Source of the DNA: Yaniella sp.
GTDB lineage: Bacteria > Actinomycetota > Actinomycetes > Actinomycetales > Micrococcaceae
Reading direction: 5' to 3'
Length of the DNA stretch: 59,866 nucleotides
NCBI RefSeq assembly: GCF_030453185.1
Contig: NZ_JAKDKW010000004.1
Span: 1-59,866, forward strand
The notes under the pieces: generated by a model
Databases searched by the model: none
The model's input: only the letters and a program-made list of their open reading frames with translations
Told to the model about the DNA's origin: nothing
Made by a program: the position numbers and the translations under genes
Part shown: in pieces, positions 37,312 through 46,718 of the stretch
Position numbering within the stretch: position 1 is the first letter of the stretch
How the letters are laid out: each line of letters starts with the position of its first letter

Positions 37312-38487
37312 TTAGGCCGCATTTTTGAACAGCAGCGCAAGCGCCTGTCCGCCACCAATACATGCCGTGACGATGACATACTCGTGGTTGTTGCGACGCA
37401 TTGCATACAGGGCACGCAGGGTGAGCACCGCACCGGTAGCGCCAATGGGGTGGCCCAGAGCAATCGCGCCACCATACGGGTTGGTTTGCTCCATCGACAA
37501 CCCGGAATCTCGGATGACGGCCAACGATTGGGAGGCAAACGCTTCATTGAGTTCAACGTGACCGATATCGGCTGGGCTGAGTCCGGTCTCCTCCCACATC
37601 GTGTTCAGCGCATGTGTGGGCGCGTACCCCATAAGATTGGGGTCCATGGCAGCCTTTGTTACGTGTTCCAACGAGCCCAGCACGCTGTGACCCTGGGCGG
37701 CCGCCACTTCAGCGGTTGATAAGACCATTGCGGCCCCACCATCGTTAATCCCTGAAGCGTTGCCGGCAGTCACCGTACCGTCTTTCTGGAAAGCCGCGCG
37801 CAAGCCCGCAAGTTTATCGGCTGTCGAATCAGGTTTTGGATGCTCGTCGGTATCGACGGTGCCCACTCGGTTAACCTCAAGGGCGATGATCTCTTCGGCA
37901 AAAGCAGCCTGCGCTTCCGCAGAAGCAGCCCTACGCTGTGATTCGGCCGCGAACTCGTCTTGGTCGACTCGGGAGACGTTATATTTTGCGGCAACGTTTT
38001 CTGCAGTGACACCCATGTGCGCATTCGAGAAAGGGTCGGTCAGCATCGCGATGGTGCCATCCAGCACGGTTCGATGGCCAAGACGTTTATTGCCGCGTGC
38101 ATTGAAGTCTAAGAATGGCATCCGCGACATCGACTCGTTACCACCGGCCACCACGTAGTCGGAGCCGCCCCAGTGCAGTTCTTGAGCAGCAGACCATACC
38201 GCTTGCAGGCCAGAGCCACACAGACGGTTCACGTTGAACGCCGGAGTGCTCTCCGGGAGTCCGGCTTCCATGACCGTACGACGAGCGTTATAGGCGTCAG
38301 GCCCAACCTGGCCCACCTGCCCCATTATGACATCACCAATGTTGTTACCATCGACCCCGGTACGGGAGAGTGCTTCGGCAATGGCGTGGCCACCTAGCTG
38401 GTACGCCTCGACCGATGAGAGCACACCACCATAAGAGCCAACAGGAGTCCTGGCACCATCGAGTACAACGATTTTTTGTTCAGACAT
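37312..38487 (-). CDS. Acetyl-CoA C-acetyltransferase (thiolase)
   Basis: A 391-residue degradative/biosynthetic thiolase that joins or cleaves acetyl groups, forming acetoacetyl-CoA from two acetyl-CoA or the reverse. The acylated cysteine is Cys 90 in VNRLCGSGLQAVW. The His site is in ALGHPIGATGAV and the second Cys in TACIGGGQALALLF. I chose the ATG at 38487 because the longer frame adds only basic residues and GAAGGAACTTC precedes this ATG. It is the last gene of a leftward catabolic block. Confidence 0.93.
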   Translation of the reverse strand: MSEQKIVVLDGARTPVGSYGGVLSSVEAYQLGGHAIAEALSRTGVDGNNIGDVIMGQVGQVGPDAYNARRTVMEAGLPESTPAFNVNRLCGSGLQAVWSAAQELHWGGSDYVVAGGNESMSRMPFLDFNARGNKRLGHRTVLDGTIAMLTDPFSNAHMGVTAENVAAKYNVSRVDQDEFAAESQRRAASAEAQAAFAEEIIALEVNRVGTVDTDEHPKPDSTADKLAGLRAAFQKDGTVTAGNASGINDGGAAMVLSTAEVAAAQGHSVLGSLEHVTKAAMDPNLMGYAPTHALNTMWEETGLSPADIGHVELNEAFASQSLAVIRDSGLSMEQTNPYGGAIALGHPIGATGAVLTLRALYAMRRNNHEYVIVTACIGGGQALALLFKNAA

Positions 38488-38597
38488 GAAGTTCCTTCGA
38501 GATTGGAAGCGCGCTGACTTCACAATCAGTGCATGTGGTTATCTGTATTCTATCTCACAGGTGAGTTTTCGCGGCGGCTTTTGCATGTTGTCGATAC

Positions 38598-38894
38598 CTA
38601 TTCGGATTCGAACCGTTCCTTGCCGAAAGCGACCTGCCATTCGGATACGTGCCGGGATACGACCACTCCCCGGATCACGAAAGGATCCTTAGTAGCGAGT
38701 TCTGTGACGCGGTCCTTGGATTCCACACTGAAAAGTAAGAGCCCGCCAGCTGACTCGTCGTCCACCAGAGGACCAGCGGCCAGCAGGTGCCCTTGATGGA
38801 AGAGGTGTTGGAGGTATTCGCGATGCTGGGGACGGTGCTCGTTGACGAAACCAACATCGTCGACGTACTGATATTTGAGTGTGTAGATAGCCAT
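38598..38894 (-). CDS. YciI family protein
   Basis: A 98-residue alpha/beta-barrel-like protein of the YciI family. The conserved HRPQHREYLQHLFHQGHLLAAGP contains the His-Asp-type pocket known in the family, and VVSRHVSEWQVAFG ends it. Members act in degradation of chlorinated or muconolactone-like compounds or have no known role. Its place in the thiolase/dehydrogenase block suggests a catabolic step. Confidence 0.85.
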   Translation of the reverse strand: MAIYTLKYQYVDDVGFVNEHRPQHREYLQHLFHQGHLLAAGPLVDDESAGGLLLFSVESKDRVTELATKDPFVIRGVVVSRHVSEWQVAFGKERFESE

Positions 38895-38947
38895 GGAAAT
38901 GTCTCCGCAATATTGAGATGAAACGTGGTCATGTAAGCGCGAGCAGT

Positions 38948-39859
38948 TTAGGCGGGCTCTGGAGTGTAGCCCTCGAGGTTGCCATCCGGGTCCACGTATT
39001 TGGCGATGAGCGTGCAGTCTTTGTGTCCGTAGCCTTCGGCGCGAAGGTCTGCCATTTGAGTGTGGACCAACTCAGTAGCTGGCATGTGCAGGCTGTGCTG
39101 TTCCGCAGCATCAAGGGCCAGACCAAGATCTTTATATGACAGGTCAGCACGGAAGACTGCGTCGAAGTTTCGGTTAGACGCGGACGTCTCCAAGATGTTG
39201 GGTACTGGATACCAGACTTGCTGGGCCCAGCTGCGCCCAGAGGATGCCGAGACGATGTCGTGAAACACCTTGGGGTCCAGGCCCAGGCGGGCAGCCAGCT
39301 GTGAGCCTTCCGAATTTGCTAAAAGATTGATGTGGACCATGAGGTTGTTCGCAATTTTGGCTGCGGTGCCTGTCGTGGGGCCACCGGCCGCGAACGTTTT
39401 GCCAGCCATCGGTTCAACGTATGTTCTGGCTTGCTCTACGTGTTCGGCTTGGCCACCGATCATGAACGCCAGCGTAGCTTGCTCAGCACCAGAGATCCCT
39501 CCGGAAACAGGCGCGTCTACGAACCGGAGTCCAAGTTTTCTTGACTCCTCGTGGCACCAAAGCGACGTGTCGATATCTACGGTGGAGCAATCTAGCAGCA
39601 AAGTCTTATCGTCAACGAGCTCAAATAATTGCTGATAGACCGACCGGACGTGTGGCCCAGCCGGAAGCATAGTGATAACTGCATCGGTTCCCATTACGGC
39701 CTCTGACAGCGTCTTGGATCCCGTTGCGCCAAGTCTTGATGCAGCTTCAACGGATCCGGCGTCGAGGTCAAATACTTGAACTTGGTGATCTGCTCCCAGC
39801 AGATTCTTCACCATGGGGAGCCCCATGTTTCCTAAGCCGATAAATGCATAGCGTGTCAT
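38948..39859 (-). CDS. 3-hydroxyisobutyrate dehydrogenase-like NAD(P) oxidoreductase
   Basis: A 303-residue beta-hydroxyacid dehydrogenase. The NAD site GLGNMGLPMVKNLL opens the protein, the substrate motif DAPVSGGISGAEQATLA follows, and the catalytic lysine lies in TGTAAKIANNLMVH. These fit MmsB (valine breakdown) or tartronate-semialdehyde reductase; the sequence alone does not separate them. It is read together with YciI, thiolase and the GntP permease. Confidence 0.88.
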   Translation of the reverse strand: MTRYAFIGLGNMGLPMVKNLLGADHQVQVFDLDAGSVEAASRLGATGSKTLSEAVMGTDAVITMLPAGPHVRSVYQQLFELVDDKTLLLDCSTVDIDTSLWCHEESRKLGLRFVDAPVSGGISGAEQATLAFMIGGQAEHVEQARTYVEPMAGKTFAAGGPTTGTAAKIANNLMVHINLLANSEGSQLAARLGLDPKVFHDIVSASSGRSWAQQVWYPVPNILETSASNRNFDAVFRADLSYKDLGLALDAAEQHSLHMPATELVHTQMADLRAEGYGHKDCTLIAKYVDPDGNLEGYTPEPA

Positions 39860-39915
39860 TTGACCTCCGTCGATTATCAGGTGTTGCGTGCATGAAGTAT
39901 TGGCTGGTGCGCATA

Positions 39916-41496
39916 CTAGCCAAAGAAGAGAATTCCAACAGTGAGCAGGGCGGTCACGAGTGCTGGAATAACCAAGGTGATCATGAAGACATCTTTGTAG
40001 GATTCCCTGTGGGACAGTCCGCAGACCATAAGTAACGTAATCACCGCACCGTTATGTGGCATGGAATCGAGTCCACCTGAAGCCATAGAAGTAATGCGAT
40101 GCATGACCTCCATGGAAATTCCTTGATCTGTAGCCATGGTTTTGAGCTCATCGCCGAAGGCGTTGAGGGCGATGGTCATACCACCGGAGGCCGAACCGGT
40201 GACACCGGAAATCACCGAGGTAGATATAGCAGAGGTCACTAGGGCGTTGGCTGAAAGACCGAAGATCCCGTCTCGAATAATCGCAAAGGCAGCAAGAGCG
40301 GCGATGACGGCGCCGTAACCAACCTCTGAGGCCGTGTTGAAAATTGGTTGCAGTGAGTTTTTGGAACCATCAACAAATGCTTGCCATAATGGTTTTACAT
40401 TCCGAATGTTGATGAGCACGATTGAGGCAATGGCCGCTAGCAGCGCCAGAATAACGGCCCATGTAGCCGCGCGATCTCCGAGTGTAATGCCCCCAAACGC
40501 GTCATCTTCGAGGACCGACCAGTCGAGGTTGGGCAAGATGAACTGTGTGGCACTAAAGTTCACGATGAAGACCAACAACAGCGGAATAAATGGCAAGAAA
40601 TGATTTCTTGGTTTGAGTGTTTGCTGCGTGGTGGTTGGAGCTACAGGGAGACCTTCATCGTTATAGTCGATGTCCTCGTCCTCGCCATCTGTGCACCGGG
40701 TACGGGTCTTCGTTTGAACCTGAGACGTTGACTCGGCCCCATTTCCGGCGTTGTCTGGGGCTGATCTTCCGGACGGGCTGTCGTCTGCTGTGCCGCCTGA
40801 TGAAAGCCCAAGGTCGGCACCGCGTCCGTAACGCTTTTCTAAGATGGTGATGTCATCAAAAGCTTCGCCAGCACTGATCAGCTGTTTCTTGCGGAACTCT
40901 AACCACACCATGCCGAGGATGAAGATGATGGTACCGCCAACGATTCCCAGCACAGGGGCGGCAAAGGTGCTGGTTTGAAAGAAGTTGCCGGGAATAATGT
41001 TTTGAACCTGTGGGGCTCCCGGTATCGCCGTCATAGTAAATGTAAGAATGCCGTGCGCAATGGTTGCCGGGATGAGTCGACGCGGAATATTGGCAACTCT
41101 GAAGAGCTCGCGTGCCAGCGGGAACATGACAAAAACTGCAACGAACACAGAGATGCCGCCGTAGGTCATGAGTGCCGAAGTCAGTACTGTCGCAAATATC
41201 GCACGCTTGGACCCAAGCCAACGCGTAATGGTGTCTGCTAGGTCAGTTGCATAGCCCGAGAAGAGCATCAGCGCGCCAAAAATTGCCCCCGTGAGGAAAA
41301 TTGGGAAGTAGCTACCCACGAAACCCGCCATGGCGGGCATGAATATATCAGTATATGTTGCTAAGAGCGGCATGCCAGAGGTGACCATTGCTACCAGAGC
41401 GGCAAGGGGTGCGGCAAGAATGATCGAGACGCCGCGATAGGCCAGCGTGATCAGTATGGCCAGCGATAAAAAGATGCCAATGAGTCCGATGGCCAT
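39916..41496 (-). CDS. GntP-family permease
   Basis: A 526-residue membrane carrier of the GntP family, proton symporters for gluconate and other hydroxy acids. About 12 hydrophobic segments are visible, with a long acidic central loop (about 235-285, rich in Asp/Ser/Thr) that is unusual. The signature-like segments SVISGVTGSASGGMTIALNAF and GGLDSMPHNGAVIT occur in the C-terminal half. The ATG at 41496 follows GGGAGGTAG. Given the neighbours, the substrate may be a short 3-hydroxy acid. Confidence 0.88.
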   Translation of the reverse strand: MAIGLIGIFLSLAILITLAYRGVSIILAAPLAALVAMVTSGMPLLATYTDIFMPAMAGFVGSYFPIFLTGAIFGALMLFSGYATDLADTITRWLGSKRAIFATVLTSALMTYGGISVFVAVFVMFPLARELFRVANIPRRLIPATIAHGILTFTMTAIPGAPQVQNIIPGNFFQTSTFAAPVLGIVGGTIIFILGMVWLEFRKKQLISAGEAFDDITILEKRYGRGADLGLSSGGTADDSPSGRSAPDNAGNGAESTSQVQTKTRTRCTDGEDEDIDYNDEGLPVAPTTTQQTLKPRNHFLPFIPLLLVFIVNFSATQFILPNLDWSVLEDDAFGGITLGDRAATWAVILALLAAIASIVLINIRNVKPLWQAFVDGSKNSLQPIFNTASEVGYGAVIAALAAFAIIRDGIFGLSANALVTSAISTSVISGVTGSASGGMTIALNAFGDELKTMATDQGISMEVMHRITSMASGGLDSMPHNGAVITLLMVCGLSHRESYKDVFMITLVIPALVTALLTVGILFFG

Positions 41497-41732
41497 GTGG
41501 CTACCTCCCGATAGATTCGTGATGTGGATCACGGGACAGTTTAGGTCTGTGACACTGAATCAGCGACCCGCAAAAGTGCACATATGGTGTGTGGCGGTTG
41601 ACGTTCTGCGACCTCTTGCGGCGTCTGTGTGATGAGGGTAGTTTCTCGGACACAAACGTTTGCGATTAGCTGTGCTTCACGACACGGTTTCAGTCAGAAC
41701 TTACCCAATCCACCGGAAAGAAGTGCCCCAGC

Positions 41733-42851
41733 ATGTCACAGATTCAGGCGCAAGTACTCGCCTCTACGGAACCGACGCTTACCCCTCAAGATCTGCAACT
41801 AGACGCTCCGAAGTCAGGGGAAGTGTTAGTAGACGTTGCGGCTTGCGGGGTATGTCATACCGACTTGCATGTGATGAAAGAGGAGGTAAACTTCCCGCGG
41901 CCTGCGGTATTAGGGCACGAAATCTCAGGTGTGGTCGTCGATGTTGGTGACGACGTCGATCACGTGGCTGCAGGTGATCGGATTGTGGCAGCTTTTATTA
42001 TGCCGTGTGGTTCCTGCCGACATTGTACGAACGATTTGGAAGAGATTTGCGAAGTCTTTTTTGAAAATAACCGGATCAATGGGCGGCTTCTGGACGGTAC
42101 AACACGATTGCATGAAGCAGATGGCACCGACGTAGCCATGTACTCGATGGCCGGTCATACAAGCCGTACAGTAGTCCCGGCGTCCGCTGTTTTTGCGGTA
42201 CCGGATCAAGTAAGTTTGCAGGACGCAGCGATTCTAGGGTGCAGCATTTTTACCGCGTACGGCTCTGTATTCCAAGCGGGTGAAGTCAGCGAAGGCGACA
42301 CAGTCGCTGTGGTTGCAGCCGGAGGTATTGGCCTATCGATTGCGCATTTAGCGGCGGCAGCAGGTGCTGCCCGAGTATTCGTTGTGGATTTAGACGATGA
42401 AAAGTTGGCGCTTGCCCAAGAGCTTGGTGCAACCGATCTCATCAACGCTAGTCAGCAAGATGCCTTAGAGATCATCAGCGCGGAGTTGGGGCATGGCGTT
42501 GACGTGGTATTCGAAGCTCTCGGCACCCAGGCCACAGTCACACAAGCAGTATCCTTAGCTGATGATGGCGGCCGCGTCGTATTGACCGGCATCGCCCCTC
42601 CTGGACATGTACTTGATACGGCCATTGCCCATGTGGTTCGGCGGAAAATTCAAATCGTTGGCTCCTACGGGGCTACCGTCTCGACGGCGATGCCGGCGGT
42701 CATCGAACTTGCTGGCCAAAATAAAGTAGATCTGCAGAAACTCATTACCGACCGCTTCGACTTTGACCAGACCGATGTCGCGTATCGGGCCTTAGATGCT
42801 CGCGAAATTCGTGGGCGAGGAGTGATCTCGATCAATCCGGACCTCAAGTAA
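41733..42851 (+). CDS. Zinc-dependent alcohol dehydrogenase
   Basis: A 372-residue medium-chain dehydrogenase. Catalytic zinc ligands are in ACGVCHTDLHV and VLGHEISG. The structural zinc site keeps CGSCRHC and a further Cys in EEICEVF, so four ligands are present. The cofactor site is VVAAGGIGLSIAHL, and VDLDD suggests NAD. It is read divergently from the GntP block and followed by a LysR gene 25 bases later. The alcohol is unknown. Confidence 0.92.
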   Translation: MSQIQAQVLASTEPTLTPQDLQLDAPKSGEVLVDVAACGVCHTDLHVMKEEVNFPRPAVLGHEISGVVVDVGDDVDHVAAGDRIVAAFIMPCGSCRHCTNDLEEICEVFFENNRINGRLLDGTTRLHEADGTDVAMYSMAGHTSRTVVPASAVFAVPDQVSLQDAAILGCSIFTAYGSVFQAGEVSEGDTVAVVAAGGIGLSIAHLAAAAGAARVFVVDLDDEKLALAQELGATDLINASQQDALEIISAELGHGVDVVFEALGTQATVTQAVSLADDGGRVVLTGIAPPGHVLDTAIAHVVRRKIQIVGSYGATVSTAMPAVIELAGQNKVDLQKLITDRFDFDQTDVAYRALDAREIRGRGVISINPDLK

Positions 42852-42876
42852 TTCCTCGGGCAGCGTTGAGGAAGCG

Positions 42877-43839
42877 ATGACGACGGCTAACAGTCCAAGG
42901 TCAAGTAAACTCGCATGCATGGACTGGGAAGAACTGCATACCAATTTGCCCTCGTTGATGACGTTTCTCACGGTGGCCAGGCTGGGCCGTTTTACTGCGG
43001 CAGCAGACTCTTTGGGTATTAACCACGCAACGGTTTCCCGTCGGATCAGTGGGTTGGAAAAAATAACCGGACAACGGCTACTACTGCGTTCTCAATCAGG
43101 GTGGGAAATTACCACCGAAGGCAGAGAGGTCTTCGAAGTGGCTGAAGAAATCGAACAGTCGCTGTCTAAACTTGTTTCGGAGAACACCAGGTCAACCGTG
43201 ACCGGAACCGTCCGCATTGGCGCGCCGGAAGCCTTCACCGGCCATGTCGCCGTGCCGGTGCTGGCTCGTGTTCAACGTGAGCATCCAGAACTAGATGTTG
43301 AACTGTTTACTTCTACTCAGCGGGCGCGTCAGAACCGATCGGGACTCGATCTCGAAATAGTGGTTGGCAAACCCGAAGTGCCGCGCGCTTGGGAGCGTCC
43401 ACTGCTGGAGTATCAGCTGAAACTCTATGCCACGAAAATGTATCTGGAAGAGCACGGGCAACCCACCACCCTGCAGGCACTACAACAGCACCGGTTGAAC
43501 TACTACGTTGAAGCCATATTATTGGTTCAGGACCTGGATGCAGCGTTGACGAAACTGCCACGGATGCGCCAAGGGATCGCTTCAACGAATGTTTACGCGC
43601 ATCTCACGGCCACCCTTGCCGGTGCTGGAATCGGATTGTTGCCTGACTTTATGGCCCAGGCGCAACCGGATTTGGTGCCCATTTTGGGCGACCAGTTTTC
43701 TCATCCTGCGACCTTTTGGGCCGTTGTTCGACAGGAGTCGTTACGGAATCCAGCGGTAACAGCCGTATACCAGGCATTCCAAGATTATTCGGGTCGTCCT
43801 GCTGGTGTGCATCCCGGGGCTGGCCCTGCAATTTTGTAA
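42877..43839 (+). CDS. LysR-family transcriptional regulator
   Basis: A 320-residue regulator. The helix-turn-helix lies in LPSLMTFLTVARLGRFTAAA and INHATVSRRISGLEKITGQR, and an effector-binding domain follows (VRIGAPEAFTGHVAVPVLAR). TGAGGAAG sits just before the ATG at 42877. It is placed with the alcohol dehydrogenase and probably controls that gene and perhaps the divergent GntP block (inference). Confidence 0.9.
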   Translation: MTTANSPRSSKLACMDWEELHTNLPSLMTFLTVARLGRFTAAADSLGINHATVSRRISGLEKITGQRLLLRSQSGWEITTEGREVFEVAEEIEQSLSKLVSENTRSTVTGTVRIGAPEAFTGHVAVPVLARVQREHPELDVELFTSTQRARQNRSGLDLEIVVGKPEVPRAWERPLLEYQLKLYATKMYLEEHGQPTTLQALQQHRLNYYVEAILLVQDLDAALTKLPRMRQGIASTNVYAHLTATLAGAGIGLLPDFMAQAQPDLVPILGDQFSHPATFWAVVRQESLRNPAVTAVYQAFQDYSGRPAGVHPGAGPAIL

Positions 43840-43858
43840 GTCTGCAGGATGCGCTCAG

Positions 43859-44836
43859 TTAGAGCACAACCGAAACGAGTATCGGGACCGTGAGAATTGA
43901 CAAGAGCGTGGTGCCCGCAAGCACGGCTGCGGATAGGTGAGCGGACTCATCGTAGCGTTCGGAGAGAATATAGCCAGAGGTCGACATCGGCATGGTCGCC
44001 ATTAAGAACACTGTGCCAAACCATCCCGGGCCCATGGCATCGCGGAAGATCCACGCCAGACCCAGCGTGACCAGTGGGAAGATAATATTCTTCAAACCGA
44101 TGCCAGACATGACCATCCCGAGTGAGAGCATGCCGGAGCGTAAGCTCGCCAAAGCAGGATGCATGGCGATTCCCACGGAGAAGAGTGCAAGTGGGATGGC
44201 CGTGGCACTAAGCAGCTCTAGGCTGTTGGTGATGACGCCTGAGACTGGAATGGAAAAGGCGACCACAACGATGCCCAGGAGTGTGGAGATTGTGACCGGG
44301 CTCAGGAAAATACGGGAGACTATTTCGCGACCAATTCGAGACAGACTACTCCGGTTGGACCTCTGCGCATCAGCGTGACCGGAAGGTTGGCTACGCTCGC
44401 CACGCAGGATGGGGTACCCGATCAAGAACACCAGGTTGTGCAAAAGGTGGACGATAGCTGCCGGTACGGCAGCGTCAGTGCCGAGCAGTGCGATAGTCAT
44501 CGGGATACCGAAATAGCCCACGTTTCCATAGGATGCGCTCAACGACAGCGGGGCTGCCAGCGATCGGTGTTTGGGTGTGAGCCAGTATGTCGCGTAGTAG
44601 ACGACTGCGGAGAATGCGCCTGGCAAGATCAGCGCGAGTAACCAAACTTGCCAGGGGAATGATTCAGGTAATTCCGCGGTAGCAATTGAGGTGTATATAA
44701 AGCAAGGCAGGGCGATAGAGAATACGAAATTATTGAGCCCTGGCGCACTTTTCCGGAACCTCTCAGCATATCCCGCGACGAATCCAACCCCGAAAATAAC
44801 GAACATCGGGGCAAGGACGGCTAAGGCTTCAAACAT
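43859..44836 (-). CDS. AEC-family transporter
   Basis: A 325-residue protein with about ten transmembrane helices of the auxin-efflux-carrier family, which in bacteria moves malonate, malate or other small acids. FVIFGVGFVAGYAERF opens the first helix, and LSLSASYGNVGYFGIPM contains the family-conserved asparagine. The substrate is unknown. Confidence 0.9.
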   Translation of the reverse strand: MFEALAVLAPMFVIFGVGFVAGYAERFRKSAPGLNNFVFSIALPCFIYTSIATAELPESFPWQVWLLALILPGAFSAVVYYATYWLTPKHRSLAAPLSLSASYGNVGYFGIPMTIALLGTDAAVPAAIVHLLHNLVFLIGYPILRGERSQPSGHADAQRSNRSSLSRIGREIVSRIFLSPVTISTLLGIVVVAFSIPVSGVITNSLELLSATAIPLALFSVGIAMHPALASLRSGMLSLGMVMSGIGLKNIIFPLVTLGLAWIFRDAMGPGWFGTVFLMATMPMSTSGYILSERYDESAHLSAAVLAGTTLLSILTVPILVSVVL

Positions 44837-44896
44837 GGAGCTATTCTAGGGAAACTTTCTCATCCCGTGTCTACACCTGGTGGCTCGAAGGTACTG

Positions 44897-46021
44897 TCAG
44901 ACTTCGAATAGCAGACCTAATAGGTACGTGACGGTTGCGGCTCCAATGCCGATACCTAATTGACGTATTGCACGCTTGAAAGGAGAAGCCCCTGAGAGCA
45001 GACCGACGATCCCACCGGTGACAAGCAGCGCAACGGACACCGCACAGAGGGCCCACGCCAGGGCGGTAATCCCGGTGGCACCGAAGAAAAACGGCATAAT
45101 TGGGATGATGGCTCCGGAGGCAAAAAATAAAAATGATGCGATGGCCACTTTCCACGGATTGCCCACCGATTCGTACTCTTCTGCTTTGAGTTCTTCAGCA
45201 GGCCCCTGTGATCCGTCAGGTCGAGCTGAAAAGCTAGGGTCACAGTCACAGCTCAGGTAGCCTAAACGCTCTAAAACACGATGTTTCGCAGCCGCAGGCT
45301 CCATACCTCGAGCGCGGTACACCAGCTCAAGCTCGTTCTCTTCGATGTCCAAGTGCCGTGCTGCCCGGAGCGTGGCGTGCGTTGGGTGAGACGCTTCTAA
45401 AAGTTCACGTTGTGAGCGAACTGAGACGTACTCGCCGGCACCCATACTTAACGCACCGGCTAATAAACCTGCGATCCCGGTGAAGAGCACTACTGGGGCA
45501 GAGGCCCCGGTCGCTCCGATGCCCATGACGAGAGCTAGGTTGGAAACGAGGCCGTCGTTAGCTCCGAAGACAGCGGCCCGAAAATTGCCGGCCATCGTTT
45601 CCCGTCCGCGAGCGGCAAGACCGCGGACAACTTCCTCGTGAATAGCCTCATCTGCAGCCATTTCGCGTGGAACTTCGGAATCTCGTTTATACGGTGTATC
45701 GGATTCGGCACGTTGCATCAGCGCCAACACGAACACCGAACCAAACATCCGTGCGAGGAATCGTAGCAGTGCCCGGTGCAGGCTGGGACGAGGCAGTTTC
45801 TTCGCATCATTGCCCAGCAAGCTGCGCCAGTGCTCTGCGTGGCGATCTTCAGCGTCAGCTAGACCGTGCAGGATGTCGCGCTCAGGTTTTTCGCTGCGGT
45901 GAGCTAAATCCCGATAAATCTGGCCTTCAGCAATTTCATCGGCCAAATACCGGCGCCAACGCCGAATTTGTGACTTCGTCGGCCCTGGGGCGACGGTCAC
46001 TTCGTGGTTATATTCCGACAT
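44897..46021 (-). CDS. Ferritin-like domain fused to VIT1/CCC1 transporter
   Basis: A 374-residue protein. Residues 15-95 form a rubrerythrin/ferritin-like helical region with Glu and His residues (YLADEIAEGQIYRDLAHRSE and DRHAEHWRSLL) that could bind iron or manganese. From about 140 a VIT1/CCC1 transporter follows: FRAAVFGANDGLVSNLALVM, GALSMGAGEYVSVRSQRELL, and three more helices. A cytoplasmic insert with CDCDPSF lies before the last helices. It probably moves iron or manganese out of the cytosol or into storage. Confidence 0.9.
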   Translation of the reverse strand: MSEYNHEVTVAPGPTKSQIRRWRRYLADEIAEGQIYRDLAHRSEKPERDILHGLADAEDRHAEHWRSLLGNDAKKLPRPSLHRALLRFLARMFGSVFVLALMQRAESDTPYKRDSEVPREMAADEAIHEEVVRGLAARGRETMAGNFRAAVFGANDGLVSNLALVMGIGATGASAPVVLFTGIAGLLAGALSMGAGEYVSVRSQRELLEASHPTHATLRAARHLDIEENELELVYRARGMEPAAAKHRVLERLGYLSCDCDPSFSARPDGSQGPAEELKAEEYESVGNPWKVAIASFLFFASGAIIPIMPFFFGATGITALAWALCAVSVALLVTGGIVGLLSGASPFKRAIRQLGIGIGAATVTYLLGLLFEV

Positions 46022-46148
46022 CCTTGTTCCTCGCGTATCGGTGAGCCAATACAGTCGTCGACAACTTTACCCGGTTGTACTTGACCCTGGGCGTTCCGGG
46101 CGCGCCTATATTTTTTTCGAACGGCATGGCACCTTTCAATCAAGGTGT

Positions 46149-46664
46149 TTAGCGAGAGAGCTGTGTTGGATCCGGATCTTCCGGCGGGGTGGAGGTCGGT
46201 TGTTCCGGATCGTAGCTGAATTCTTTGTCGTGGCGTTCGGGCTGACGAGCGAAAATGAAATGCCGCCCGGAAAGCTCTTCGATACTCAGCGAGACAAAGA
46301 AATCTTTATAGGTTGGTATCCAGGGGGCGAGTCCGAGACCACGGACGTAGTCGACGTCTTCTTCGGTAACTGTGTGAATGTTGCCGCGAACAACCACGGA
46401 CCATGCTTGGTCAGGCAGGATGCCGTCGGTTTCAAAGGCCACCATCGCCTCGGATTTTGCGGCCAGTAGTTTTGCACCCGGAGCAGTTCGGAAATACAGG
46501 TTCTTACCGTCAAACGCGTAATTGACCGGGAAGATCTCCACACGTCCGTCTGTCATGAAGGCTAGCCGACCGTGGCGGGTGTTCCGCAAGAGCCGTTCGC
46601 ATTGCTCGTGGTTCAGGTGGAGAACCGGTTGGTCTTTTTCGTGTTCAAACATGTAGGCGCTCAT
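46149..46664 (-). CDS. Pyridoxamine 5'-phosphate oxidase-fold protein
   Basis: A 171-residue split-barrel flavin- or F420-binding-like protein. LRNTRHGRLAFMTDGRVEIF and VNYAFDGKNLYFRTAPGAKL match the PPOX/nitroreductase-like group common in actinobacteria. The end is Pro/Glu-rich and disordered. I chose the ATG at 46664 with AGGACC upstream. The substrate is unknown. Confidence 0.85.
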   Translation of the reverse strand: MSAYMFEHEKDQPVLHLNHEQCERLLRNTRHGRLAFMTDGRVEIFPVNYAFDGKNLYFRTAPGAKLLAAKSEAMVAFETDGILPDQAWSVVVRGNIHTVTEEDVDYVRGLGLAPWIPTYKDFFVSLSIEELSGRHFIFARQPERHDKEFSYDPEQPTSTPPEDPDPTQLSR

Positions 46665-46718
46665 AGGTCCTATTCTGCTGGTTTCCGGCAGGGGGCGCCA
46701 CCCTTGCATTCGACCCCG

